Shown here: positions 26,456 to 35,057 of the stretch, in pieces
Numbering within the stretch: position 1 is the stretch's first letter
How the letters are laid out: the number at the start of each line of letters is the position of its first letter
NCBI GenBank assembly: GCA_048265185.1
Contig: JBLXBZ010000008.1
Coordinates: forward strand, 62,001-126,000
Source of the DNA: JBLXBZ01 sp048265185
Lineage (GTDB): Bacteria > Pseudomonadota > Alphaproteobacteria > Rhizobiales > Stappiaceae
Length of the DNA: 64,000 bases
Reading direction: 5' to 3'
Notes under the pieces: generated by a model
What the model was told of the DNA's origin: nothing
What the model saw: the letters and a program-made list of their open reading frames with translations, nothing else
The model's database searches: none
Program-made: the position numbers and the translations under genes

Positions 26456-27051
26456 CTATCCGGTCTTTCTTGATTTTGAGCGGATTTTCGCAATCTGACA
26501 TAAAGAGCGCCGCCCCCGCCATGGACTGTGTGCGCTTCCTCAAATCCAACAATATGCGTGCGAAACTCCGGCAGCGACAGCCATTGAGGAACTTGGCGGC
26601 GAAGGACGCCGCGCCCTGAGAAAAAATCAGCGCCGCCGCCCTTACCCGTTATCACCAGAACTATCCGGGCGCCTCGGGATCTGGAGTAATATAAAAATCC
26701 ACGCAAGCTTTCATAGGCATGGGCCTGGGTCATGCCATGCAGGTCTATTCGGCCGTCGATCGCTTTCTTTCCCCGGACCAGTTGCTGGCGGTGACGGCGC
26801 TCTAGAGGCGCCAGAGCGGGGGGCTTTGGCGCCGCCGGCGTGGGTTTGGCGGTGAGCGTTGGAGGCGTGGCTTTGGGGCGGGGCGGGGGCTTGATAAGCG
26901 CGCTGGCCGAGGTCTCCGCTTCGCCCAGATCCATAGCTTGTTCGAAAGTCAGGGCTTTTGAAGGATGAAGAGGGGCTGCGGAGCGCATGACTTTAGCCCA
27001 TAGAGCCTGATCTTCTTTCGTCAGGCCTGAATTTCTTTTGCCGCGGCTCAC
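26452..27051 (-). CDS. Smr/MutS2-type domain protein
   Basis: 199 residues. A low-complexity Pro/Lys-rich N-terminus (PPRPKATPPTLTAKPTPAAPKP) is followed by a C-terminal Smr domain: IDLHGMTQAHAYESLRGFL, VLVITGKGG, GVLRRQVPQWL, and the terminal HTVHGGGGALYVRLRK. Smr domains are nicking or structure-specific nucleases acting on nucleic acid, recently also tied to collided ribosomes; the role of stand-alone proteobacterial Smr proteins is unsettled. It overlaps mltA upstream and the XRE gene downstream by four bases each, so it is translationally coupled. Confidence 0.9.
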   Translation of the reverse strand: MSRGKRNSGLTKEDQALWAKVMRSAAPLHPSKALTFEQAMDLGEAETSASALIKPPPRPKATPPTLTAKPTPAAPKPPALAPLERRHRQQLVRGKKAIDGRIDLHGMTQAHAYESLRGFLYYSRSRGARIVLVITGKGGGADFFSGRGVLRRQVPQWLSLPEFRTHIVGFEEAHTVHGGGGALYVRLRKSAQNQERPDR

Positions 27052-28274
27052 GGGCGCGCCTCGGCTTTCGCCTGTCGCCGGCGAGGAACGAGAATCGTCA
27101 AATCAGCTTTGTGCTGGATGCGCCCGGCGACAACCCCGGCGGCGGCGCCGGAGCCGATGAACAGATCTCCTCGCGCTGGTCCTTTAATGGCCGAGCCGGT
27201 GTCTTCCGCTATCATCAGGCGTTGAAAGGTCTTTTGCGCGGCGTTTGAGGCCATTGGCAGATGAGCGGAGACGAAGATTGGCGCGCCAAATGTATGCAGG
27301 CCCGCGTCGACGGCGAGACTGCGACCATCTATGAGGGGCAATCCGGCGGCGCCGATGGGGCCGCTATCGGGATTTTCGCCAATGATCTCTTGAAAGAAAA
27401 TGTAGGATGGGTTGCGCCGTAAGACGTCTGAGACTTCTTCCGGATTGCGCGCCAGCCAATCGCGCAAAACGTCCATTGTCACCGTCCCGGGCGCGGCGAG
27501 GTTTCGCTCGATCATGACGCGGCCGATAGGAAAGTAAGGATGTCCGCTTTTTCCGGCGAAACCAACACGCATGCTGTCGCCGTCAGGAAGGGAGAGGCGG
27601 GCCGAGCCTTGCACATGGATGTAGAAAGCGTCGACCGGGTCCGCCAGCCAAGCCAGCTCTAGGCCTTGTCCCGATAGAGCGCCATCCATGATCTGGCCGC
27701 GATTTGGCAAGCGGGCGAGACCGCCATCGGCGCGTAATAGTCCGTAACTGAATGCGGGGTCCCAGTCTTTAGGACGGTTTTCTTCGGTGACGCGAATCAT
27801 CGCCGCAGGCGGGCGCAGCAAAGGGGTGGTGAATTCCTTGGTGCGAATGCGCGAGGCGCGCAGTTCAGGTTCGAAATACCCGGTGAGGAAGCCGCGGGCC
27901 TTGATTCGCATGGGTTCGAAGTAGGTTTCAAAAAAACGGCGGGCTTCGTCGTCAGATCGGCTTGCGCCGCTGTCGCGTGCTTGAACGCATAAGACGCGCA
28001 AGGCCGCGCCGTCGACGCCAAGCTCGCCGGTTCGGGGAGGAGAGGCGTTCGCCGCGCAATGCCGTGTGAAGGCTTTGAGCGCCTGTGCGTGCGAATCCTG
28101 GGGCCAGCCCGGTAAATCTTCAAACCGCACCGGTTCAAGCATTGTTTTCACCATGGTGGGCGTTCGCCGTTCGGGCGCGTTTGAGCTGGCCTTAGTAGGA
28201 GCTGCGTTCGTCGCCGCGACGCCAAGGAGCGCCGCGAAAACGATTATTGCTAGAGGCGAGCGTGGGCGCGTCAT
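27048..28274 (-). CDS. mltA: Membrane-bound lytic murein transglycosylase A
   Basis: 408 residues. An N-terminal hydrophobic signal (SPLAIIVFAALLGVAATNAA) directs it to the periplasm; there is no obvious lipobox cysteine, so it may be soluble. The MltA domain contains RGFLTGYFEPELRASR, GQGLELAWLADPVDAFYIHVQGSARL, and the C-terminal 3D domain with AEDTGSAIKGPARGDLFIGSG carrying catalytic aspartates. It cleaves the MurNAc-GlcNAc bond, releasing 1,6-anhydromuropeptides. It overlaps the Tim44-domain gene and smr by four bases on each side. Confidence 0.94.
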   Translation of the reverse strand: MTRPRSPLAIIVFAALLGVAATNAAPTKASSNAPERRTPTMVKTMLEPVRFEDLPGWPQDSHAQALKAFTRHCAANASPPRTGELGVDGAALRVLCVQARDSGASRSDDEARRFFETYFEPMRIKARGFLTGYFEPELRASRIRTKEFTTPLLRPPAAMIRVTEENRPKDWDPAFSYGLLRADGGLARLPNRGQIMDGALSGQGLELAWLADPVDAFYIHVQGSARLSLPDGDSMRVGFAGKSGHPYFPIGRVMIERNLAAPGTVTMDVLRDWLARNPEEVSDVLRRNPSYIFFQEIIGENPDSGPIGAAGLPLIDGRSLAVDAGLHTFGAPIFVSAHLPMASNAAQKTFQRLMIAEDTGSAIKGPARGDLFIGSGAAAGVVAGRIQHKADLTILVPRRRQAKAEARP

Positions 28275-29008
28275 TCAACAGATTCTGTCGCCACCAGTTT
28301 CCAGTTAGGATCGCGCGAGGATGTGTCGCGCGCGAATGTCCAGATGTCGGTGACGTCGCTTATCCGGTTGGGATCGCCGTCAATAATGCGTCCATCCGCG
28401 TCTTTGGTGGCGGATATCAACTGACTATGGAAGCGTACGGTGATCTGTGCGGTCGTATTTTTCAAGGCCGCCTCAACGATTTCAACCTTATCCAAGCCGA
28501 TAAAGGTGGACTCTACGGTTTCATTGCGCGCTTCTCGTTCGCTGATCGCTTCGGCGAAGCCGTCGTTCACTTCTTTTGACAAAAGGGATTGGAGAGTCTT
28601 GCGATCTCCCGCCGCAAAGGCCGATACGATCATTTCATAGGCGGCGCTGGCGCCTTGCAGGAACTCTGCTGGCTCAAATGAGCGATCCGCCGATACAATC
28701 TGCTTCAAGGCCTCGTTTAACGCGGAGCCGTTGGGGGCGATTTTCGCCAATCTGGCGTCGGCCATGTCTTCGGGGGATTGGCCATGGCGGTCGTCGTCGG
28801 AGAGTTGGCCAGGCATTTTGATGACGTTGTCGCCGGCTGCGGCTAGGTCGCCGTTGTCACGGGCGTCCGGCTTGGAGGATGATGAATAAGGATCAAATGG
28901 AGGGCGCTCATTTCCCGAGCGTTTGCCAAGAACGCTGCGCAACCGGAAAAAAATTACAACCGCCAGAACCAGGAAAATTATATTGTAAATGTCAAATATT
29001 TCGCTCAT
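28271..29008 (-). CDS. Tim44/TimA domain protein, membrane-anchored
   Basis: 245 residues from ATG 29008 (MSEIFDIYNIIF). One N-terminal transmembrane helix (IIFLVLAVVIFFRL) is followed by a charged disordered linker. A C-terminal Tim44-like domain (~105-245) follows, with FLQGASAAYEMIVSAFAAGDRKTLQSLL and a terminal DIWTFARDTSSRDPNWKLVAT. The bacterial homologue (TimA) is an inner-membrane protein proposed to tether or recruit proteins; its exact role is open. An ATG five codons upstream (29023) is possible. It heads the Tim44-mltA-smr-xre chain and is divergent from fxsA, with which it is usually neighbour in this group. Confidence 0.9.
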   Translation of the reverse strand: MSEIFDIYNIIFLVLAVVIFFRLRSVLGKRSGNERPPFDPYSSSSKPDARDNGDLAAAGDNVIKMPGQLSDDDRHGQSPEDMADARLAKIAPNGSALNEALKQIVSADRSFEPAEFLQGASAAYEMIVSAFAAGDRKTLQSLLSKEVNDGFAEAISEREARNETVESTFIGLDKVEIVEAALKNTTAQITVRFHSQLISATKDADGRIIDGDPNRISDVTDIWTFARDTSSRDPNWKLVATESVE

Positions 29009-29328
29009 GTCGCGTCCGGTCATTCCATAGAGGAAAGGGTCTGAGGCGCCCTTATGTCATAAGCCGTCATTGGTTTGGAGCCAAAGATACGGATCGGTTC
29101 CATAAAATGCCAGCTTATGGAAGATATGGCTCGCAAATTTTAAAACCGCTGCTTACCCAAGTTTTAATCTATGCGTTCCTAATGTAAGGTTTCTTCAAGC
29201 AGTATCTAGGGTTTTAAACAAGACCATGGAGGCGCATTATGGTTTTTTTTGTGAAAAAACCTCGCATGAGGGGCTTGTCGTCCCTATGTTCCTCCCATCG
29301 AAAATCGTAACGAAACGGGTGATCCTCA

Positions 29329-29871
29329 ATGCCGATCGGACTTCTCATACTCTTGATGCTGATAGGCGTTCCCTTATTGGAGATCGCTGTCTTTATTGAG
29401 GTCGGTTCGTGGATAGGGGTTTTCCCGACGATTGCTCTAACAATTGCGACCGCGATGGCGGGAACCGTTATGTTGCGTATGCAGGGAGTGACTTTGCTGA
29501 CGCGGATGCGCGGTGAAATGGACGCCGGGCGCACGCCCGGCGAGGATCTGGTTCAGGGCGCGCTGATGGTCGTCGCCAGCATTTTATTGCTGATTCCAGG
29601 ATTCGTCACGGACTTTATTGGCCTTTTATTGTTTGTGCCGCCTCTTCGCGCCGCCGCCGCGCGCTACGTCGTGGCGCGGGCGAACGTCACCGTTGTGCAA
29701 GCGGGCGGCGCCCGCACGCGCGGGGGCCGGGTTGTCGATCTGGACGAAGATGGATGGACGTCGCGTTCCGCTTCACATGATCGGGATGGCGCCGGCGACG
29801 TTGGAGCGCAAAAAAAAATTAGCCCCTGGAATGAAGACGGGAATCAAGACGGGTCGAAAAAACACGATTGA
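29329..29871 (+). CDS. fxsA: FxsA-family membrane protein
   Basis: 180 residues. The FxsA domain spans the first ~125 residues: hydrophobic LLILLMLIGVPLLEIAVFIEVGSWIG, TIALTIATAMAGTVMLRMQG, and LLLIPGFVTDFIGLLLFVPPLR. The polar tail is rich in Asp/Lys. FxsA is an inner-membrane protein that affects phage T7 exclusion in E. coli; its cellular function is not known. It is divergent from the Tim44 gene across ~320 bp. That gap holds a GGTTTTTT/AAAAAACC hairpin at 29241-29261 but no gene I can support. secB, often next to fxsA in this order, is not here. Confidence 0.9.
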   Translation: MPIGLLILLMLIGVPLLEIAVFIEVGSWIGVFPTIALTIATAMAGTVMLRMQGVTLLTRMRGEMDAGRTPGEDLVQGALMVVASILLLIPGFVTDFIGLLLFVPPLRAAAARYVVARANVTVVQAGGARTRGGRVVDLDEDGWTSRSASHDRDGAGDVGAQKKISPWNEDGNQDGSKKHD

Positions 29872-30038
29872 AGCCGATCTGGCGAGCCCGGGCATTCGGT
29901 TATCGGCGTCTTCACGAATTATTGAAGAGAATTTCGTCCTTGATTAGCGCGCCTTTCAGCGCGTTCTGATATCTACAAGCGTTTAGATGGCAATTGACGC
30001 ATGTGCGTTAAAGGCGAGGCAAAGCGCAAGGTGGCACC

Positions 30039-31094
30039 GTGAAGGCAGAACTCCATTCCGCAGGTCGGGTCGACTGGGTCGATGCGGCTAAAGGCATCTG
30101 TATAATTTTCGTCGTTATGATGCATTCAACGCTTGGATTAAGCGCGCGGCTGGGCGAGGAAGGTTTTATGCATTGGGTGGTGGCCTTCGCGAAACCCTTC
30201 AGAATGCCCGATTTCTTTCTGATTTCCGGATTGTTTCTGGCGCGGGTGATTGATCGGGACTGGCGGACCTATCTTGATCGAAAGTTGGTGCATTACGCCT
30301 ATTTCTATTTTCTTTGGGTGACGATTCAATTTGCGTTCAAAGCGCCTTATTTTATCTCCGAATATGGCGCTCAAGGCGCCGTTGGCCAGTATTTCCTGAC
30401 GTTCATTCAGCCCTTCGGGACGCTGTGGTTCATTTATGAACTGGCGTTGTTTTTCGTGCTGGCGAAACTGCTGCATGAATTGAACGTATCGTGGAAAATC
30501 GTTTTGCCGATCGCGGCCATATTGCAAATGTTGGACGTTTTCACAGGTTCCGTGATCATCGATCAGTTCTGTGCGCGTTTCGTTTATTTCTACGCTGGTT
30601 ATATCTTCGCCGCGCATTGGTTCAAAATTGCGAGTTATGCGCGAGATCATGCGCCGTGGGCGGTTGCGGGGCTCGTCGCTTGGGCGCTGGTCAATGGAGC
30701 GCTGGTCTTCTCCGGCTGGGGCGACGCGCCCGGCGTTAGTCTGGCGCTGGGCGTTTTGGGCGCATTGGCCATCATCAATATCTCCGCCGTGCTGACAAAA
30801 GCGGGGCTTGCGCGTCCATTGCAATATTGCGGTGAAAATTCGATTGTCATTTATCTGGCGTTCTTCATTCCAATGGCGGTGACCCGCCAAATATTGATGC
30901 GCACCGGCGTTATTACGGATGTGGGCGTTATGGCGTTGATCGTCACCATCGTTGCGGTGATTGGGCCGTTGGTATTGTGGTGGTTTGTTCAGCGCACGGG
31001 TTATGGGCGTTTCCTGTTCATTCGGCCAAAGTGGGCGTGGATCGCGGCGGAGAAAACGGCGGCGGCTTCACCGGCCAAGCCGAGCGCGCATTAA
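30039..31094 (+). CDS. Acyltransferase-3 family membrane protein (YcfT-like)
   Basis: 351 residues with about ten membrane helices. The N-terminal VDWVDAAKGICIIFVVMMHS is the acyltransferase-3 signature (D..KG...V...H), followed by FRMPDFFLISGLFLAR and ENSIVIYLAFFIP. Members acetylate or otherwise acylate sugars, lipids or surface glycans; the closest recognisable type is the YcfT group of unknown substrate. The GTG start at 30039 has AAGGTGG six bases upstream. The gene is alone between fxsA and the aminotransferase. Confidence 0.85.
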   Translation: MKAELHSAGRVDWVDAAKGICIIFVVMMHSTLGLSARLGEEGFMHWVVAFAKPFRMPDFFLISGLFLARVIDRDWRTYLDRKLVHYAYFYFLWVTIQFAFKAPYFISEYGAQGAVGQYFLTFIQPFGTLWFIYELALFFVLAKLLHELNVSWKIVLPIAAILQMLDVFTGSVIIDQFCARFVYFYAGYIFAAHWFKIASYARDHAPWAVAGLVAWALVNGALVFSGWGDAPGVSLALGVLGALAIINISAVLTKAGLARPLQYCGENSIVIYLAFFIPMAVTRQILMRTGVITDVGVMALIVTIVAVIGPLVLWWFVQRTGYGRFLFIRPKWAWIAAEKTAAASPAKPSAH

Positions 31095-31212
31095 TGCGTG
31101 AGAGCGCGCTTAGTTGCGCTTTGGAAGAGGAATACGCGTCTTAGCTCTTGTGGGCGCGGGGAAATGGGGTCAATCTTGTCGCTCCCGCCTTTCTTCCTTT
31201 TTCGAGGTTCCC

Positions 31213-32397
31213 ATGACGATTGCCAACGGTCGCCCGTTCTTGATGATCCCCGGCCCGACGACTTTGCCTGATGAAGTCTTGAGGGCGATGCATCGTTCGC
31301 CGGTGGAGATTTATGAGGGACCGATGGTGGCGTTGACCGACGCTTGCCTTGCGGACTTGAAAACTGTGTTCTCTACGAGCGGAGAAACGTTCATCTACAT
31401 CGCTAACGGTCATGGGGCCTGGGAAGCGGCGTTGAGCAACACCTTGTCGCGCGGAGATAAGGTGCTTGTGCTTGAGTCTGGACGTTTCGCCCGGGGGTGG
31501 GGCGAGATGGGCGAGGCTATGGGGTTGAACGTGGAGGTTTTGCCCGGAAGCTGGCGTGGTCGCGTCGACGCGGAGAAGTTGAAGGCGCGCTTGCAGGCGG
31601 ACGTTGGCGGAGAAATCAAAGCTGTGGCGGTCGTGCAGATCGATACGGCGTCGGGCGTGGTCAACGACATTCCAGCGTTGAGGGAGGCGATGAACGCGGT
31701 GGGCCATCAGGCGCTTTTCATGGTGGACGCCGTCGCCTCGCTTGGTTGTATACCGTTCGACATGGATGGCTGGGGCGTGGACGTTGCGGTTTCCGGCGCT
31801 CAAAAAGGAATGATGACGCCGCCGGGCTTGGGGTTCGTCGCCGCCAATGATAAGGCGTTGAAAGCGCATGAGAGCGCTGGTTTGCGCACGCGGTATTGGG
31901 ACTGGACGGCGCGTCTTGGCGCTGAACACTATCAAAAATATTGCGGCACGCCGCCAGAGCACCTTTTGTTCGGGTTTCGGCAAGCGCTCGACATCTTGCT
32001 GGAGGAAGGGCTTGAAAATGTCTGGCGCCGTCATCGCCTTCTGGCTAACGCGGTGCGCGCGGCGGTTGATATTTGGTCTCGGGGCGGCATTATCGAGTTT
32101 AATATTGAAGACCCCGCTCACCGATCCGATTCGGTGACGGTGCTCCGTCTGCCGGAGGAACAGGCGGCGGCTTTGAAACGTTTTTGCAAGGAAACCTGCA
32201 ACGTCACCATCAGCGGCACGATTGGAGAAATTGCGGGCCAAGGCCTGAGAATCGGCCATATGGGACATGTGAACGCGCCGATGGTTTTGGGAGCGTTAGG
32301 ATCCATAGAGGTTGGATTGCAGGTGTTGGGAATTCCTCATGGACGTGGCGGGGTGGACGCGGCCGTGGAGTCTCTGGCTCATGATTTGCGCGTTTGA
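31213..32397 (+). CDS. Class V aminotransferase, serine/alanine-glyoxylate type
   Basis: 394 residues of the PLP-dependent class V family. It opens with FLMIPGPTTLPDEVLRAM, has IANGHGAWEAALSN, the aspartate segment MVDAVASLGCIPFDMD, and the PLP lysine in VSGAQKGMM. These fit serine-glyoxylate / alanine-glyoxylate aminotransferases, which transfer the amino group of serine or alanine to glyoxylate to give glycine. In serine-cycle methylotrophs the enzyme regenerates glycine and hydroxypyruvate. The ATG at 31213 has GAGG five bases upstream; a longer frame from 31114 is rejected. Exact amino donor is not decidable from sequence alone. Confidence 0.87.
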   Translation: MTIANGRPFLMIPGPTTLPDEVLRAMHRSPVEIYEGPMVALTDACLADLKTVFSTSGETFIYIANGHGAWEAALSNTLSRGDKVLVLESGRFARGWGEMGEAMGLNVEVLPGSWRGRVDAEKLKARLQADVGGEIKAVAVVQIDTASGVVNDIPALREAMNAVGHQALFMVDAVASLGCIPFDMDGWGVDVAVSGAQKGMMTPPGLGFVAANDKALKAHESAGLRTRYWDWTARLGAEHYQKYCGTPPEHLLFGFRQALDILLEEGLENVWRRHRLLANAVRAAVDIWSRGGIIEFNIEDPAHRSDSVTVLRLPEEQAAALKRFCKETCNVTISGTIGEIAGQGLRIGHMGHVNAPMVLGALGSIEVGLQVLGIPHGRGGVDAAVESLAHDLRV

Positions 32398-32424
32398 AGA
32401 TTTGTTGAGCGGCGACGTTAAAAG

Positions 32425-32465
32425 AATCATCTTGGTGCGCGTAACGTGGAACCAAGATGATTTTT
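32425..32465 (+). terminator. Rho-independent terminator after the aminotransferase gene
   Basis: AATCATCTTGGT (32425-32436) pairs with ACCAAGATGATT (32451-32462), a 12-bp perfect stem around a 14-nt loop, ending in a T run at 32461-32465. It is 27 bp after the stop codon. Confidence 0.85.
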
Positions 32466-32588
32466 GAGAAAAAAATGCAGGCCTTTTATAATAAAGTTTC
32501 TATTTATCAATTATTTGCCGTTTTCTCTTGCGCAGTGCAAAAAAAATGAGCCACAGTGAAGCGGTCAGCGAAAGCGGAGGGTTTTTCC

Positions 32589-33125
32589 ATGCCGCGACTG
32601 TTTACCGGTCTTGAAGTTCCATCAAGCACAGGACTTTCTCTTTCAATGCTGCGCGGCGGATTGCGCGGGGCTCGTTGGGTCAGTCCGGAAAATTATCACA
32701 TCACATTACGCTTTATTGGCGACATCGACGAGCGAATGGCGGATGAAATCGCCGACGCTCTTACCCGGATCAAGCGCGCCCCGATGCGCATTCATTTAGA
32801 TTCTCTGGGGACTTTCAGCAACGGCAAGCCGCACACTGTTTGGGCGCGCGTGGCGCCTTCGCCAGAGCTTGTGGAGCTGCAAGGGCAACAGGAGCGGATG
32901 ATTCAGCGTCTTGGATTGCCGGCGGAACGGCGCAAGTTCATTCCTCATGTGACGCTGGCGCGGTTGCGGGGAACTACGAACGAAGAAGCGGCGCGCTGGT
33001 TGTCGGAGCGCGGCGGGTTTCAGGCGCCGGAGTTTATCGCAGGTCGATTTGTGTTGTTTTCCGCCAAGGCGAGCGTGGGCGGCGGTCCATATCTGGTGGA
33101 GGAGGCTTATCCTCTCGCCGCGTGA
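32589..33125 (+). CDS. thpR: RNA 2',3'-cyclic 3'-phosphodiesterase (2H family)
   Basis: 178 residues of the LigT/ThpR 2H phosphoesterase family. The two catalytic HxT motifs are HITLRFIG and HVTLARLRG, separated by ~80 residues as usual. It opens 2',3'-cyclic phosphates on RNA; the physiological substrate in bacteria is not settled. ATG at 32589 is preceded by GGAGGG with good spacing, so the frame extending to 32556 is not used. Confidence 0.92.
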   Translation: MPRLFTGLEVPSSTGLSLSMLRGGLRGARWVSPENYHITLRFIGDIDERMADEIADALTRIKRAPMRIHLDSLGTFSNGKPHTVWARVAPSPELVELQGQQERMIQRLGLPAERRKFIPHVTLARLRGTTNEEAARWLSERGGFQAPEFIAGRFVLFSAKASVGGGPYLVEEAYPLAA

Positions 33126-33155
33126 GAGCCGCGCGGTTCGCCTGCAAGGGCGTCT

Positions 33156-34826
33156 CTAACGATTTGACGTTTCCAACAATCGCCGGGCGATGACTTGCGC
33201 CTGTATTTCCGCGGCGCCTTCAAATATGTTCAAAATCCGGGCGTCGCATAAAATCCGAGAAATCGGATATTCCAGCGCGAAACCGTTGCCGCCGTGGATC
33301 TGCAAGGCGTTATCGGCCGCCGACCACGCGACTCTGGCTCCAAGGAGCTTGGCCATGCCCGCTTCAAGGTCGCACCTTCTGCCTGAGTCTTTTTCCGCGG
33401 CGGCGAAATAGGTGAGTTGTCTTGCGAGCATTATTTCCGTCGCCATTATAGCCAGCTTGTCCGACACCCGGGGAAACTCAATCAAAGGCTTGCCGAATTG
33501 AACGCGATCCTGCGCGTAGCTCAAACCATTATCAAGCGCTGACTGGGCGACGCCCAGCGCCCGCGCCGCGGTCTGTATTCGGGCGCTTTCAAAGGTTTGC
33601 ATCAGCTGCTTGAAGCCCTGCCCCTCAACGCCGCCGAGCAGGTTTTCGCCTTTCACCATGAAACCGTCGAAAGCGATTTCATATTCCTTCATGCCGCGGT
33701 ATCCGAGCACTTCAATCTCACCGCCGGACATGCCGGGCGCGGGAAAGGGCACGTCGTCGTCGCCGCGAGGTTTCTCGGCGATGAACATAGACAGTCCCTT
33801 GTAGCCGGTTTCCCTTTGATCACTGCGCGCAAGAAGAGTCATGACGTCCGCGCGCACCGGATGCGTGATCCACGTTTTATTACCATGTATCGACCAGTCG
33901 TCGCCGTTTTTCACCGCGCGCGTTTTGAGCGAAGCGAGATCGGAGCCGGTATTGGGCTCCGTGAACACGGCCGTGGGCAGAATTTCGCCGGAAGCGATCA
34001 GCGGCAACCATTTTTGTTTTTGCGCGTCGGTTCCGCCGCTCAAGATCAGTTCGGCGGCGATTTCTGATCGGGTGCCTAGCGATCCCACGCCTATATAGGC
34101 CCGCGACAGTTCTTCGGAGACCACGCACATGGCCTGCTTTCCAAGCCCCAGCCCCCCGTGCTCTTCCGGAATCGTCAGGCCGAAAACGCCAAGTTCGGCC
34201 ATTTGCTCAATGACGTCCATGGGAATATAGGCGTTGTCCAGATGCCATTGATGCGCATGAGGGGTGATTTTTTCTTGAGAAAAACGGCGCATTTCATTGC
34301 GAATCTGCTCAAATGTCTCATCCAGCCCGCTGGCGCCGAAGGTGGAGGCGCCTTGTTGTCGAGAAAGAAGGTTCGTCAGCCGTGCGCGTAGTTCGGGCGC
34401 GCTGGCGTCCGCTATCAGGCTCAAGACGTCTTCAGTTTGAGAGGAGCTGATCTCTCGCGGGCCAAGTCCCAAATCGGTTAAACGAATATATTCGCCCTGA
34501 TTCATGGGAAGGCCGCCGAAAATTTGCGCTAAATACTCGGCGAAGCCCAGATGGATAATCAATGTCTCCATCTCGCCGCAGGCTTCATCGTTCAACAGGC
34601 GGCGCCCATAGGCGTCCAATTGGCGCAGCGCTTCAATGTATGTGGCGAGCCATGCGAGCCCATGAGCGGCGCGTTGTTCTTTTTCCATTTTTTGGGCGCA
34701 AATATTGTCATTAACGCTAACCCGCCCGCGAACGGTTCGCAGGGCGTGAGAGAGGAGTTGATCTAACGGATTGATAATCTTTTGCGTGCGTTGAAAAATT
34801 GAGCGCGCCGTCTCAAAATTCGCCAT
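33156..34826 (-). CDS. mcd: Acyl-CoA dehydrogenase with N-terminal extension, probably methylsuccinyl-CoA dehydrogenase
   Basis: 556 residues. The C-terminal ~390 are a standard FAD acyl-CoA dehydrogenase: LGVFGLTIPEEHGGLGLGKQAM, AVFTEPNTGSDLASLKTRA, RVQFGKPLIEFPRVSDKLA, and IHGGNGFALEYPISRILCDARI. About 150 extra helical residues precede this, as in Mcd of the ethylmalonyl-CoA pathway, which oxidises (2S)-methylsuccinyl-CoA to mesaconyl-CoA. The length and the extension are why I prefer Mcd over generic acyl-CoA dehydrogenases. The pathway regenerates glyoxylate in isocitrate-lyase-negative methylotrophs, fitting the glyoxylate aminotransferase 0.8 kb away. Other pathway genes are not in the window. 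Confidence 0.72.
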   Translation of the reverse strand: MANFETARSIFQRTQKIINPLDQLLSHALRTVRGRVSVNDNICAQKMEKEQRAAHGLAWLATYIEALRQLDAYGRRLLNDEACGEMETLIIHLGFAEYLAQIFGGLPMNQGEYIRLTDLGLGPREISSSQTEDVLSLIADASAPELRARLTNLLSRQQGASTFGASGLDETFEQIRNEMRRFSQEKITPHAHQWHLDNAYIPMDVIEQMAELGVFGLTIPEEHGGLGLGKQAMCVVSEELSRAYIGVGSLGTRSEIAAELILSGGTDAQKQKWLPLIASGEILPTAVFTEPNTGSDLASLKTRAVKNGDDWSIHGNKTWITHPVRADVMTLLARSDQRETGYKGLSMFIAEKPRGDDDVPFPAPGMSGGEIEVLGYRGMKEYEIAFDGFMVKGENLLGGVEGQGFKQLMQTFESARIQTAARALGVAQSALDNGLSYAQDRVQFGKPLIEFPRVSDKLAIMATEIMLARQLTYFAAAEKDSGRRCDLEAGMAKLLGARVAWSAADNALQIHGGNGFALEYPISRILCDARILNIFEGAAEIQAQVIARRLLETSNR

Positions 34827-35057
34827 TATTTGCCCCCTCGTTCGCGCGGCTGACTATCCTGACGCCATCCGCTTTCGTTCGTTTCGCCGCATGCGCTGGG
34901 CTAGGTAGTTTTTTGCTGCAATGCACAGTGTATCCGCGGCGCTGTCTGACGCAATCCCCTTTTTGCCTTAGACAGGAGGAGGGCGCTGCTTTATGTGTCA
35001 AGTTATGTTCGTTCATAACTGCGTAGTTCAGTGATCGAGGATTTTGGTGAAGTCGAT

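Noticed and set aside
31141..32268. Long minus-strand ORF opposite the aminotransferase gene
   Set aside because: It is a shadow frame with no domain and His/Arg-rich composition; the plus strand carries a complete PLP enzyme.
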